Source: Deltaproteobacteria bacterium HGW-Deltaproteobacteria-15 | GTDB lineage: Bacteria; Desulfobacterota; DSM-4660; Desulfatiglandales; HGW-15 | Reading direction: 5' to 3' | Assembly (NCBI GenBank): GCA_002840535.1 | Contig: PHBH01000005.1 | Coordinates: 146,190 to 210,189, forward strand | DNA: 64,000 bases | In this document: piece after piece, positions 16,841 through 26,020 of the stretch | Layout: the number at the start of each line of letters is the position of its first letter | Numbering within the stretch: position 1 is the first letter of the stretch | Position numbers and translations under genes: made by a program | Notes under the pieces: generated by a model | What the model was told of the DNA's origin: nothing | Database searches by the model: none | The model's input: the letters and a program-made list of their open reading frames with translations, nothing else

Positions 16841-19291
16841 ATGAACCACGCCATTTGCATCCACGGCCATTTCTATCAGCCGCCGCGGGAGAACCCCTGG
16901 CTGGAGGAGGTGGAGCTGCAGGATTCGGCCTACCCGTACCACGACTGGAACGAGCGCATCACGGCCGAGTGTTACGCTCCCAACGTCTCCTCGCGCATCC
17001 TGGGCCCGGATCGGCGGATCATCGATCTGGTATGCAACTACTGCTCCATGAGTTTCGATTTCGGCCCGACCCTGCTCTCCTGGATGCAGCGCCACGAACC
17101 GCACACCTACCAGGCCGTGATCGAGGCCGATCGTCGGGGGCGCGAGCGGTTCGGAGGACATGGACCGGCCATCGCGCAGAGCTACAACCACATGATCCTT
17201 CCCCTGGCCAGGATGCGCGACAAGCGCACGCAGGTGATATGGGGCATCCGGGACTTCGAGCACCGCTACGGCAGGTTTCCCGAAGGCATGTGGCTCGCTG
17301 AAACCGCCGTCGACACCGAGACGCTGGAGATCATGGCCGAACAGGGGATCCGCTTCACCATCCTGGCGCCCCATCAGGCGGCGAGGGTGCGCCGCATCGG
17401 GGAGCAGCGGTGGCGCAAGACGCCGAACGGGAGCGTCGATCCCCGGCGTCCCTACCTCTGCCGGCTCCCCTCGGGCCGTAACATCGTGCTCTTTTTCTAC
17501 ACCGGCGACATCGCCCGCGACATCGCCTTCGGCAGCCTGCTGAACAACGGCGAGGACTTCGCCCGCCGCCTGGTGGAGCAGTTCACAGACGGTCCCGGCC
17601 CGCAGTTGGTGCACATCGCCACCGACGGCGAGACCTACGGCCATCACCAACGCCACGGCGACATGGGTCTGGCATACTGTCTCTACCACCTCACGACCAA
17701 CCGCCACGCCGACATCACGGTCTATGGCGAGTACCTCGACCAGTGCCCGCCCGGGCACGAAGTGACCATTGTCGAGAACAGCTCCTGGAGCTGCATCCAC
17801 GGGGTCGAGCGCTGGCGATCTGCGTGCGGGTGCAACTCCGGGGGGCGGCCCCAGTGGAAGCAGGATTGGCGCGCGCCGCTGCGCGGCGCGCTCGACTGGC
17901 TGCGCGACAACCTCGATTACGTCTACCAGGAGCACGCCGCGTCGCTGGTGAGCGACCCCTGGGCGGCCCGCGACGCCTATATCGACGTTATCGTCGACCG
18001 CAGCCGCGATCCGCGCGACACCCGGATGGCGCCGCTGCTGCGCCCGAATCTCGGCCGAGAGGACCGCACAAAGCTGCTGCGGCTCCTGGAGATGCAGCGC
18101 TACGCCATGTTCATGTATACGAGCTGCGGATGGTTTTTCGACGAAGTCTCGGGCATCGAAACCACCCAGATCATCGCCTACGCCGCGCGCGCCCTGCAGC
18201 TGGCGCAGCAGGTGAGCGGGATCGAGCTCGAGGAGACTTTTCGCACGCTGCTGGCGCGCGCGCCCAGCAACATGCCCTCGTTCGGCTCCGGCGGTTATGT
18301 CTACGACAATTTTGTCAAGCCGATGATGCTCGATCTCACGCGCGTGGGGGCGCATTTCGCCGTCTCCTCTCTGTTCGAGGAATACGGGGAGCGAAGCCGC
18401 ATCTACGCGTTCGAGGCGCGATCTCTGAAGGCCGAAAAGCGCACCTCCGGAAAGAACCGCCTTGCCGTGGGCACCGCAGAGATCACCGCGACCATCACCG
18501 GCGAGCATCGCACCGTGACTTACGCCGCCTTTTACTTCGGAGACTTCAACATCGCCGCCGGCGTCCGGCCTTTCAAGGGCGACAGCGCCTTCGCCCTCAT
18601 GGAGAGAGCGGTCCTGGAAACTTTCGAGCGGGACGACGTAACCGGCGTCATTCAGCTTATCGAGCGCCAGTTCCGGGGCAGCAGCTATTCGCTGTGGCAC
18701 CTGTTCAAGGACGAACAGCGCAAGGTGATGGCGCAGATACTCGATTCGACACTCGGGGGCGTCGAGAGGGCGCTGCGGCAGGTGCGCGATCACCACTATC
18801 CCGTGATTGAGGTGATGCGGCGCATGCGCGTGCCCATGCCGAGACTGTTCTGGCGCCTTGCCGGCGCCATCCAGGACATTGATCTCATCCGCGCCCTGGA
18901 AGCGCCCGAGCCCGACATCGCGCGCATACGCGCCATAGCCCAGGAGGCGCAGGCCTGGGGGCTGGAGCTCGATCGGGTTCGGGCGGAATTCGTGGCGGGC
19001 GGACACGCGAACACCGATATGGAAGTTCTCGAGCGGCTCTGCACCCAGTCCGACACCATGCACCTCGCCGAATCGGTGGACGCGCTGGAGCGGCTCGTAT
19101 CGTTTTTCGAGGCCATTGCACCGCTGGACCTGCAACTTGACTTGTGGAAGGCGCAGAACATCTATTTCTCCCTCGGCAAGCGGATGCTGCCGGCAATTCA
19201 GAAACGCGCCGGGAAGGACGACGCCGCGGGCCGTCGCTGGTGCGAAGCGTTCGAGCGGCTGGGGGCGTTTCTCAACGTGGGTATCGCATGA
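16841..19291 (+). CDS. GH57-family glycoside hydrolase with DUF3536 domain
   Basis: 817 aa. The N-terminal half has GH57 conserved regions: ICIHGHFYQPPRENPW, the region around GMWLAETAVDTETLE (catalytic Glu) and the ATDGETYGHHQRHGD segment. The C-terminal half matches the DUF3536 architecture. GH57 enzymes act on alpha-glucans by retaining hydrolysis or transfer. The ATG at 16841 aligns with the conserved start although no strong ribosome site is visible; the frame stays open upstream through repeat sequence. The stop overlaps the treY start (ATGA). The pairing suggests glycogen is converted to maltooligosyl-trehalose. Exact reaction unproven. Confidence 0.87.
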   Translation: MNHAICIHGHFYQPPRENPWLEEVELQDSAYPYHDWNERITAECYAPNVSSRILGPDRRIIDLVCNYCSMSFDFGPTLLSWMQRHEPHTYQAVIEADRRGRERFGGHGPAIAQSYNHMILPLARMRDKRTQVIWGIRDFEHRYGRFPEGMWLAETAVDTETLEIMAEQGIRFTILAPHQAARVRRIGEQRWRKTPNGSVDPRRPYLCRLPSGRNIVLFFYTGDIARDIAFGSLLNNGEDFARRLVEQFTDGPGPQLVHIATDGETYGHHQRHGDMGLAYCLYHLTTNRHADITVYGEYLDQCPPGHEVTIVENSSWSCIHGVERWRSACGCNSGGRPQWKQDWRAPLRGALDWLRDNLDYVYQEHAASLVSDPWAARDAYIDVIVDRSRDPRDTRMAPLLRPNLGREDRTKLLRLLEMQRYAMFMYTSCGWFFDEVSGIETTQIIAYAARALQLAQQVSGIELEETFRTLLARAPSNMPSFGSGGYVYDNFVKPMMLDLTRVGAHFAVSSLFEEYGERSRIYAFEARSLKAEKRTSGKNRLAVGTAEITATITGEHRTVTYAAFYFGDFNIAAGVRPFKGDSAFALMERAVLETFERDDVTGVIQLIERQFRGSSYSLWHLFKDEQRKVMAQILDSTLGGVERALRQVRDHHYPVIEVMRRMRVPMPRLFWRLAGAIQDIDLIRALEAPEPDIARIRAIAQEAQAWGLELDRVRAEFVAGGHANTDMEVLERLCTQSDTMHLAESVDALERLVSFFEAIAPLDLQLDLWKAQNIYFSLGKRMLPAIQKRAGKDDAAGRRWCEAFERLGAFLNVGIA

Positions 19292-22110
19292 CGCACATCC
19301 CAACGGCAACCTACCGGGTGCAGTTCACGCCGTCGTTCGACCTGCGGGCCGCGCAGTCCATCGTACCCTACCTTTCCGGGTTGGGCGTTACCGATCTCTA
19401 CGGTTCTCCCGTGTTTGACGCGCGGCCGGGCAGCACCCACGGCTACGACATCACCGATCACGCCCTCATCAACCCGCGTCTTGGCGGGGTCGAAGCCTAC
19501 CGGTCGCTCGCCGGGCTGCTGAGCGTCCACGGCATGTCCCTGCTGCAGGACATCGTGCCCAACCATATGGCGTTTGACAGGCACAACCGGCTGCTTATGG
19601 ACGTGCTCGAAAACGGCCCCCGCTCGTCCTACTACGGGTTTTTCGATGTGGCATGGGACCACCCCTACGAGCACCTGCGGGAACGCATCCTGGCGCCGTT
19701 CCTGGGAAAATTCTACGGGAAGGCGCTGCACGAGGGCGAGCTCCGGTTGGAGTACGACGACGAGGGGTTGGCGGTGCGCTACTATGACCAGCGCTACCCG
19801 CTGGGGCTGCGCTCCTACGGCAAAGTGTTCCTGCGCAACCTGGAGCGGGTCGAGGAGCGGTTGGGCAGGAACAGCGCAGAGATCGTGAGGTTCCTGGGCG
19901 CCATCCACTTCATCGAGTCCATCGGCAAACAGGGCGGCGTCGCCAGGACGGAGGACGTGCGCCACGCCAAGGCGATGCTGCGGGAGCTCTACCGCGGCAA
20001 CGAAGCCATCCGCGAATTCATGGATAACGCCGTCGCGTTCTACAACCGTCCCGATCCCCGGGCGCGCGACGCGCTCGATGCGGTGCTGGCCGATCAGGGG
20101 TTCCGGCTCTCGTTCTGGAAGGTCGCCTCCGAAGAGATCAATTACCGGCGGTTCTTCACCATCAACGATCTCATCTGCCTGCGCACGGAACTCTCCGACG
20201 TGTTCGAATATGTCCACCGGGCAGTGCTCCCGCTGGTGCGCGAAGGGGCTGTCGCCGGGCTGCGGGTGGATCACATCGACGGTCTTTACGATCCGGCGCG
20301 TTACCTGCAGCGGCTGCGCAAGGCCGCGCCCGACGCCTATATCGTGGTGGAGAAGATCCTCGAGCCCGGCGAAACGCTGCCGGACTGGCCCATCCAGGGC
20401 ACCACGGGCTACGATTTCATGGCATGCGTCAATGGGCTGTTCGTGCACGAGGGGAACGCACAACCGTTTACGCGCGTCTACCGGCGCTTCACCGGCGGCA
20501 GCACGCCCTATGAAGAGATCCGCGCCGCGAAGAAACGGCTCATCGTGGGCAAGCACCTCGCTGGCAACGTGGACAACCTCGCCCAGCTGCTCAAGCGCAT
20601 CGCCGACCGTGACCGCTCCGGACGCGATATAACCCTCTATGGGCTCAAGCGGGCGCTGGTCGAGGTGATGGTCTACTTTCCCGTCTATCGGACCTATGTC
20701 AACGACGCAGAGTTTTCGGCGCGTGACCGGGAACTGCTGGAGCGTGCCGTCGGCGACGCCCGCGCCAGGTTCCCCGATCTGGATTACGAGCTGGATTTCA
20801 TCGAACGCTACCTGCTGAACCCGGCCGGCGGCGGAAACGCCGACTGGGAAAGCGAGCCCCCCGAACGCAGCCGGGCATTGCGCTTCGTCATGGAGTTGCA
20901 GCAGTTGACCGGCCCGCTCATGGCCAAGGGGTGCGAGGACACGGCGTTTTACGTGTACAACCGTCTCATCTCGCTCAACGAAGTCGGGTCCAATCCCGAT
21001 CGCTTCGGCACCACCCCCGCCGAGTTCCACCGCTTCAACATCGATCGGTTGCATGCCTGGCCGCACTCGATGAACGCCACGGCCACCCACGACAGCAAGC
21101 GAGGCGAGGACGCGAGGACGCGCATCGACGTGCTCTCCGAGATCCCCGCCGATTGGGAACGGGCGGTCCGACAGTTCGCATCCATCAACCAGCGGAGGCG
21201 GTTGCGGCGGCACGGCGTTCCCATACCCGACCGAAACGACGAGTACCTTTTCTACCAGGCCCTGGCTGGCTCGTTCCCCCTGGACGAAAGGGAGATGCCG
21301 TCTCTGCGCCGGCGGATGCGGGAGTACGTGGTGAAAGCGGTGCGCGAGGCCAAGGTGCACACCGCGTGGATCAAGCCGGACGCCGAGTACGAGGAGAGAT
21401 GCACCGGGTTCATGGACGCCATTCTAGACGAGGACAAAGGCCGTCCGTTCCTCAGCCTCCTGCGTCCGCTCGTGCGGCGGGTGGCGTTTTTCGGAATGCT
21501 CAACTCGCTGTCGCAAACGCTGCTCAAGATCACCTGTCCGGGCGTGCCGGATTTCTACCAGGGCACTGAGCTGTGGGACCTGTCTCTGGTCGACCCCGAC
21601 AACCGCCGTTCCGTCGACTATTCCCGCCGATCCGCCTTGCTCAACAAAATCCGACAGGACATCGGGGTCGACCGCCAGGCACTTATCGAGCGGGCGCTGC
21701 AGAACATGGAGACCGGCGAGGTGAAGCTGCTGCTCACGCACCTGGCGCTCCTGAGCCGGCGCGCGCATGCCGATCTGTTCGCACGCGGGGAGTACCTTCC
21801 TGTCGAAATGCGCGGAACGCTGCGGGAGCACGTTTTCACCTTTCTGCGCCGGTTGGAAGGGTCATGGGCCCTGGTCGCGGTCCCCCGCTTGCTGACATCG
21901 GTGACATCGGAGGGCGTGTTGCCGCTTGGGCGCTCCTGCTGGCGCGACACCACGCTGGCGCTTCCGGCCGGGGTCCCCGATGTCTGGGACGATGCCATCA
22001 GCGGCACGCTTCGCCGGTTTGACGGCTGTCAGTCCGGCTGCGGGGTTGCGGCGGGCGATCTGTTCGATATTTTCCCTGTTTCACTGCTCACAGCAAAAGG
22101 GGCGGGTTGA
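19288..22110 (+). CDS. treY: Malto-oligosyltrehalose synthase (TreY)
   Basis: 940 aa, GH13 family. It rearranges the reducing end of maltodextrins into a trehalose unit. Visible: start ATYRVQF, LLQDIVPNHMAFD, the nucleophile Asp in LRVDHIDGLYDP, the acid/base Glu in VVEKILEPGE, GTTGYDFMACVNGLF, and ATATHDSKRGEDAR. Length fits the family. It starts within the GH57 stop codon. TreZ, which normally releases trehalose, is not in the window; the upstream GH57 enzyme may stand in for it, or treZ is elsewhere. The last 60 bp recur 8 kb upstream. Confidence 0.92.
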   Translation: MTHIPTATYRVQFTPSFDLRAAQSIVPYLSGLGVTDLYGSPVFDARPGSTHGYDITDHALINPRLGGVEAYRSLAGLLSVHGMSLLQDIVPNHMAFDRHNRLLMDVLENGPRSSYYGFFDVAWDHPYEHLRERILAPFLGKFYGKALHEGELRLEYDDEGLAVRYYDQRYPLGLRSYGKVFLRNLERVEERLGRNSAEIVRFLGAIHFIESIGKQGGVARTEDVRHAKAMLRELYRGNEAIREFMDNAVAFYNRPDPRARDALDAVLADQGFRLSFWKVASEEINYRRFFTINDLICLRTELSDVFEYVHRAVLPLVREGAVAGLRVDHIDGLYDPARYLQRLRKAAPDAYIVVEKILEPGETLPDWPIQGTTGYDFMACVNGLFVHEGNAQPFTRVYRRFTGGSTPYEEIRAAKKRLIVGKHLAGNVDNLAQLLKRIADRDRSGRDITLYGLKRALVEVMVYFPVYRTYVNDAEFSARDRELLERAVGDARARFPDLDYELDFIERYLLNPAGGGNADWESEPPERSRALRFVMELQQLTGPLMAKGCEDTAFYVYNRLISLNEVGSNPDRFGTTPAEFHRFNIDRLHAWPHSMNATATHDSKRGEDARTRIDVLSEIPADWERAVRQFASINQRRRLRRHGVPIPDRNDEYLFYQALAGSFPLDEREMPSLRRRMREYVVKAVREAKVHTAWIKPDAEYEERCTGFMDAILDEDKGRPFLSLLRPLVRRVAFFGMLNSLSQTLLKITCPGVPDFYQGTELWDLSLVDPDNRRSVDYSRRSALLNKIRQDIGVDRQALIERALQNMETGEVKLLLTHLALLSRRAHADLFARGEYLPVEMRGTLREHVFTFLRRLEGSWALVAVPRLLTSVTSEGVLPLGRSCWRDTTLALPAGVPDVWDDAISGTLRRFDGCQSGCGVAAGDLFDIFPVSLLTAKGAG
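22034..22095 (+). repeat. Copy B of the direct repeat (treY 3' end)
   Basis: Right-hand copy of the 62 bp repeat, inside treY and coding for CGVAAGDLFDIFPVSL near its C-terminus. Differs from copy A at 13990-14051 by three substitutions. Confidence 0.8.
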
Positions 22111-22392
22111 CCGGTCCCTTGGCTTCCTTACGGTGGTCTGACCCGAACGGGCGAAACAATGTCATGCTCCGAAAGGCTTGGGAGCATCCCGGCAGGAACC
22201 GAAGCCGTGCGAGGAGATTTGTGGAGTCTTCTGCCAAAGCATCAACTTGATGTCTCGGTCCGCAGCCGAACATTTTACGCATTCTGCGATGGGGGTTTGA
22301 CTGCAGCCGGAATGACTGTTATTTTCATATGCATCCAATATCATGATAGGGTTCAACGGCAACCATTATCCTGGCTGGGGAGAATTCCTATA

Positions 22393-22842
22393 ATGGACAC
22401 CAACAAGATCCTGTTGGGCAAGAGAGTGCTTGTGGTGGATGATGAGAAAGATGTTCTTGACCTGATTACCGAACTTCTACGAATGTGCAAGATCGATGCG
22501 GCGGTCTCCTTTGAAGAGGCCAAGGCTCTTCTCGAAACCCATCCTTATGATATCGCCGTTCTGGACATCATGGGTGTAACCGGGTTTGGACTGCTGAAGA
22601 TCGCGATCAGCCGGAACATCCCGGCGCTCATGCTGACAGCAAAGACCCTGTGTGAAGAGAGCCTCGATAAAACCATTAATGAAGGGGCATCCTATTTCGT
22701 TCCTAAAGACAAGATCTCCCAGATAGACACGTATGTTGCCGATGTCCTTGAGGCGATCTCCAATAACAGCAATCCCTGGGCAAGATGGGTCAAGAGGCTG
22801 GGCGACACGCCGTTAAGTCTTGGCAAGTTCGAGGGGGATTGA
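22393..22842 (+). CDS. Stand-alone response-regulator receiver
   Basis: 149 aa. REC domain with the acidic pair in VLVVDDEKD, the phospho-acceptor Asp58 in IAVLDIMG and the conserved Lys in YFVPKDKI. There is no output domain; the C-terminal 30 residues are an unrecognised tail. GGGGAGA lies 10 nt before ATG 22393, and the frame upstream of it looks non-coding. It could serve one of the kinases at 11-16 kb in a phosphorelay; that is inference from proximity. Confidence 0.82.
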   Translation: MDTNKILLGKRVLVVDDEKDVLDLITELLRMCKIDAAVSFEEAKALLETHPYDIAVLDIMGVTGFGLLKIAISRNIPALMLTAKTLCEESLDKTINEGASYFVPKDKISQIDTYVADVLEAISNNSNPWARWVKRLGDTPLSLGKFEGD

Positions 22843-23033
22843 ACCTCCGGCATCTCTGTTCTGAGTCCGGCAAGCTGGTTTAATCTGGCTATAATTGCCG
22901 TTACTTCTCAATCGTAATATCCTATTCAACAAGAGTACCTTCTCAGGAATCAATTGGTGCGCAACGCCCCGCATCTCCAGAAGCCGACCTAAAAACCTTG
23001 CACCGTCGCCGTTCCACCACAGACTAGCGCTGC

Positions 23034-24122
23034 TCATTGTGACGTTACGAAGCATTGAGGATCGTCGGCGAGATAATCCTCCCTTCCGTTTGCGGCCTGC
23101 CATGCGTACGCAATGGCCCTGCAACCCCTGCATATCGCCCAATGGCGGCAGCCGCCGCAACGATTGTATTTTTTCCGATCACGGAGATCGTTAAGCACGG
23201 GTGACTCGACCCATACCTGCCTGATCGAATCGTTCCGCACGTTTCCGATAGGAATCGGCAGACGTCGACACGGCGTGAGGGTTCCGTCGGCCAGGAGCGT
23301 AAGACCGGAAACCCCTGCTGCGCATCCGCCAATGGGAACGTCTCCGCTGTCTTCCCAAGTGCTGTCATCGATGAACGACGCGATAGGATCTCCCGTGCTC
23401 ACCTTCAACCCTTTATGATCAGCCCCGAGCAGAGACGCATACGCAGCCTTTACTGAATTCGCAGGGAGCACGGCATCTCTCATCTGCTTGCCTCGCCCTC
23501 TTGGCACGAGCCTGGAGAAACCGACCCGTTCGACACCGAGATTGCTGCCAAGTGTCACCAGATCAGTAAGATGCTCTACGTTGAGACAAGAGATGGTGGC
23601 GTTGAGGCTTACCCGGACCCCTGCCTCGACCAGGTGGTTTACGCCTCTCGCAGCTGCCTGGAAGGCACCCCGACCCCTTATGGAATCGTGAATTCCCTCG
23701 GAGCCCTCGATGCTCACCTGCACGCCGTCTGCAAGGTCTTTGAGGCGCCGCGCCCTTTCAGAGTCAATGAGCGTGCCATTCGTAAGGAGGTACGTTTCCC
23801 ATCCGAGGGATCTGAGTAGGTCGAGGATCTCGAACAAGTCCTGCCGGAGAAATGGTTCGCCACCGGTAATGTTGAAGCTGGGAGCAAAGGACAATGAGTA
23901 CCTTTGCTCCCAGTCTTCGACCATCTCCGACACCTCATTGGCGGTCTCACGGATGGCAGAAATATCCATTTCGAGGCAGCTTTCCCCCGATTGGTAGCAA
24001 TGGCTGCACGCCATGTTACATCGCTCGGTGAGATGCCATTGGAGAAAGAACTCTCGCTTCGTTTTGTCTCCTGTTGCTGAACCAGCAACATCTAGCTTTT
24101 TCAGCTCTTTCACTTCAGGCAC
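23034..24122 (-). CDS. Radical SAM/SPASM peptide-modifying-type enzyme
   Basis: 362 aa. The radical SAM motif CNMACSHC (Cys35, 39, 42) binds the 4Fe-4S cluster, followed by the SAM-binding NITGGEPFLR. The C-terminal SPASM region has CAAGVSGLTLLADG, a following Cys, then CGGCRHWAICRGC and a final DDPQC, enough for two auxiliary clusters. SPASM enzymes mature ribosomal peptides or activate enzymes (PqqE, anaerobic sulfatase activase). The gene starts inside the 3' end of a 34-codon gene, so the two are translationally coupled, as with a peptide substrate and its maturase. Cofactor or product unknown. Confidence 0.85.
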   Translation of the reverse strand: MPEVKELKKLDVAGSATGDKTKREFFLQWHLTERCNMACSHCYQSGESCLEMDISAIRETANEVSEMVEDWEQRYSLSFAPSFNITGGEPFLRQDLFEILDLLRSLGWETYLLTNGTLIDSERARRLKDLADGVQVSIEGSEGIHDSIRGRGAFQAAARGVNHLVEAGVRVSLNATISCLNVEHLTDLVTLGSNLGVERVGFSRLVPRGRGKQMRDAVLPANSVKAAYASLLGADHKGLKVSTGDPIASFIDDSTWEDSGDVPIGGCAAGVSGLTLLADGTLTPCRRLPIPIGNVRNDSIRQVWVESPVLNDLRDRKKYNRCGGCRHWAICRGCRAIAYAWQAANGREDYLADDPQCFVTSQ

Positions 24123-24214
24123 GCCTTCACCTCGTCCCTGGTTTGAGCGTTCTTTCTCTTCTTCCAGAGCAAGGCCTCCCTCTCCAGCGTCTTCTTGTTC
24201 AGCCTTTTCTTCAT
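24110..24214 (-). CDS. 34-residue basic peptide overlapping the radical SAM gene
   Basis: ATG 24214 is preceded by a very strong ribosome site (GGAGGTGA, 7 nt). The product is Lys/Arg/Glu-rich, begins MKKRLNKKTLEREALL and ends EVKACLK with a single Cys; no signal peptide. It overlaps the next gene by 13 nt. The size and coupling fit a precursor peptide for the SPASM enzyme, but there is no recognised precursor motif. A longer frame from 24370 is open but has no ribosome site. It might instead be a leader peptide controlling translation. Confidence 0.5.
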   Translation of the reverse strand: MKKRLNKKTLEREALLWKKRKNAQTRDEVKACLK

Positions 24215-24574
24215 GACATCACCTCCAAAGCGCGGTTTTACCCGCCGTCCGTAACGGCTGGGAAACACCACATCGACCTGGGAGCCCAGGCGATTCGGTG
24301 CTCTACGATAGGTAACCTTCTCTATCGCATTTTCAAGGGTGGCCCATGTAAGAGCATTCCGCCTCTCCAACTTGCTGAACTTTTTCTGTCTAGGTCCTAA
24401 ATGTCCTGAAACTCGGGATTTTTGAAGAGCTCTCGTCGTCTCTTGACAGGGTTTGAAGGGTGATTATTTTTTCGGCGTTTTAAATCGATGGTTACCTATA
24501 AGTAACTGCCAGAAGATCAGTTATTTCATTTCCTGATCGCAGTGAAAGAGTACAGCGCTAGGGAGAGTGGTAAC
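24215..24574. other. 360 bp divergent intergenic region
   Basis: Upstream region of the radical SAM unit (minus) and the J-domain gene (plus). Contains a plus-strand promoter candidate at 24443-24470. No further gene is supported. Confidence 0.5.
24443..24470 (+). promoter_or_regulatory. Candidate promoter of the J-domain gene
   Basis: TTGACA (24443-24448), 16 nt spacer, TATTTT (24465-24470). The leader to the ATG at 24575 would be about 100 nt. Confidence 0.4.
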
Positions 24575-25243
24575 ATGTCCAGGAATTATTATGTCGTTCT
24601 CGGAATCAGCAGGGAGGCCGATCTCGAAAAGATCAAGCGGGCTTACAGAACGATCGCAAAATGCTCCCACCCCGATATCAGCAAATCGGAGGAGACCGCA
24701 CAAAGGTTTCGCGAGGCCCAACAGGCCTATGAGATCCTTTCCGACGCGGAAAGGCGCAGGCAGTACGATGACGAACTCGCAAGGGAAGGATCCCGGGTCA
24801 GGATAGAGAGGGTCCCGGAGATTGTTCACCGGCAGAGAAACGCGTTCAGCGAGAGCATGAACGCAAACGTCACGGAAACGGACGAGTTCTTTGACGGTTT
24901 CCTTGCCGGCCTGTTCGATCGTCACAGGGGAAGGCAAGGAAAGGATCTTTACTACGAAGCTGTCCTCTCGCCCGCCGAAGCGGCGGAAGGCGGGCTCTTT
25001 CCCATTGCGGTACCTGTGCTGGAACGATGTCCGAGATGCCGGGGAACCGGATGGATGGGGAACTTGTTCTGCCCTTCCTGCCTCGGAAGAGGGCGGGTGC
25101 GCACCGAGCGGGAGTTCTCCCTCAGCATCCCGCCGCATGTGAGAGGGGGAACAGAAATCGTTCTCTCGCTCGAAGACATCGGCCTCAGGAAAACCTCGCT
25201 CTATGTTGTCGTGACTATCGACCCGGATCTGCAGGATTGGTAA
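24575..25243 (+). CDS. Short DnaJ-like protein with two zinc motifs
   Basis: 222 aa. J domain at 4-70 with the HPD triad (KCSHPDIS), needed to stimulate Hsp70 ATPase. After a linker without a Gly/Phe-rich region come only two CxxCxGxG motifs (CPRCRGTG and CPSCLGRG), where DnaJ has four, and a short beta region (FSLSIPPHVRGGTEIVL) resembling the first part of the DnaJ C-terminal domain. It looks like a compacted class A J-protein with one zinc site and half a substrate domain. It stands alone, away from dnaK. ATG 24575 is preceded by GGGAGA. Confidence 0.8.
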   Translation: MSRNYYVVLGISREADLEKIKRAYRTIAKCSHPDISKSEETAQRFREAQQAYEILSDAERRRQYDDELAREGSRVRIERVPEIVHRQRNAFSESMNANVTETDEFFDGFLAGLFDRHRGRQGKDLYYEAVLSPAEAAEGGLFPIAVPVLERCPRCRGTGWMGNLFCPSCLGRGRVRTEREFSLSIPPHVRGGTEIVLSLEDIGLRKTSLYVVVTIDPDLQDW

Positions 25244-25641
25244 ATACGAGTTCCGGACACGGATTCTTATGGATCTTCCACGGATCAGAAGAAAACTTTC
25301 TGTCTTCATCCATAGGTGAATGCAAAAGGCGTGTCCGTGTTCATCCGTGTCGCATTCTTTGCGCAATCCCTGCGAGCACGTACGACCGCTGCTTCTTTCT
25401 TCCGTAAACGAATACAGTGCCCATCTCATTGAGCCCCAGCTTTCATTCCCATATAACAGTCACTCCGAACAGAGCATTGAAGCTCCCCCGCAACGCGCTG
25501 CAGGGAAAATGGGCACCGCCCCCGAAGGGGTGGGACTCCAAGCGAAGCGCGGAGAAAATGGGCACCGCCCCGGAAGGGGTGGGACTCCAAGCGAAGCGCG
25601 GAGAATGCGCGCGCTATTTCGGTTCCAACAAGGAGGCTGTT
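25244..25641. other. 398 bp intergenic region with word repeats
   Basis: Holds ACGGATT/CCGTGT words in both orientations (25255-25350, a loose inverted arrangement) and the 49 bp tandem duplication at 25505-25602. No gene is supported until the small CDS at 25642. Confidence 0.5.
25505..25602. repeat. Two tandem copies of a 49 bp unit
   Basis: 25505-25553 and 25554-25602 are identical except for one C/G change. Each contains a hairpin core (GCCCC, short loop, GGGGTGG) that could fold in RNA. A third copy starts (GAGAATG) but decays. It lies 40 bp before the ribosome site of the small gene at 25642, so it would be in its leader. Confidence 0.85.
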
Positions 25642-25842
25642 ATGTTTAAGAAGTTCCCCCCGGAAAATCCCCGCGGGCCTATGCTGGAGGAGATAACCCA
25701 ATCAAAGAGGATCAACCAGAAGGTGGCGGAGAATAAGAGCATGCATCCGCCGCGGCGCATCAATAAAATCATCCAAGCGCTCAACCTACAGGCGCGGTAT
25801 GATCTTGGCGGCAGAGAAGGGAGAGAGGGAAAGCCGTTTTAA
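25642..25842 (+). CDS. Small basic protein, unknown function
   Basis: 66 aa. AAGGAGG 6 nt before the ATG makes this a credible gene. The product is hydrophilic, rich in Lys, Arg, Glu and Pro (FKKFPPENPRGPMLEEI), has no Cys or hydrophobic segment, and ends GREGREGKPF. No family recognised. The hairpin-bearing tandem repeats just upstream may affect its expression. Confidence 0.55.
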   Translation: MFKKFPPENPRGPMLEEITQSKRINQKVAENKSMHPPRRINKIIQALNLQARYDLGGREGREGKPF

Positions 25843-26020
25843 GACGGGAAATTCGTGGGACGCGGATTATCAGGACTGCGCGGATCACACGGATAAATGC
25901 TGTTTTGTGAGCCCGTAGAACATTCTTCTGTCATCGTCTGAGATCATCTACACGCAATCTCCTTCATGATGCGCAAGAAAGAATCAAAGGCTGGTATGGT
26001 CCGAGAGCTTCGAGATTCGA

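Noticed and set aside
16751-19309. 852-codon open frame on the minus strand
   Set aside because: Antisense to the GH57 gene, whose motifs are clear; a by-product of high GC.
19198-21360. 720-codon open frame on the minus strand
   Set aside because: Antisense to treY; no family pattern.
25505-25602. CRISPR array
   Set aside because: Two directly adjoining copies, no spacers.
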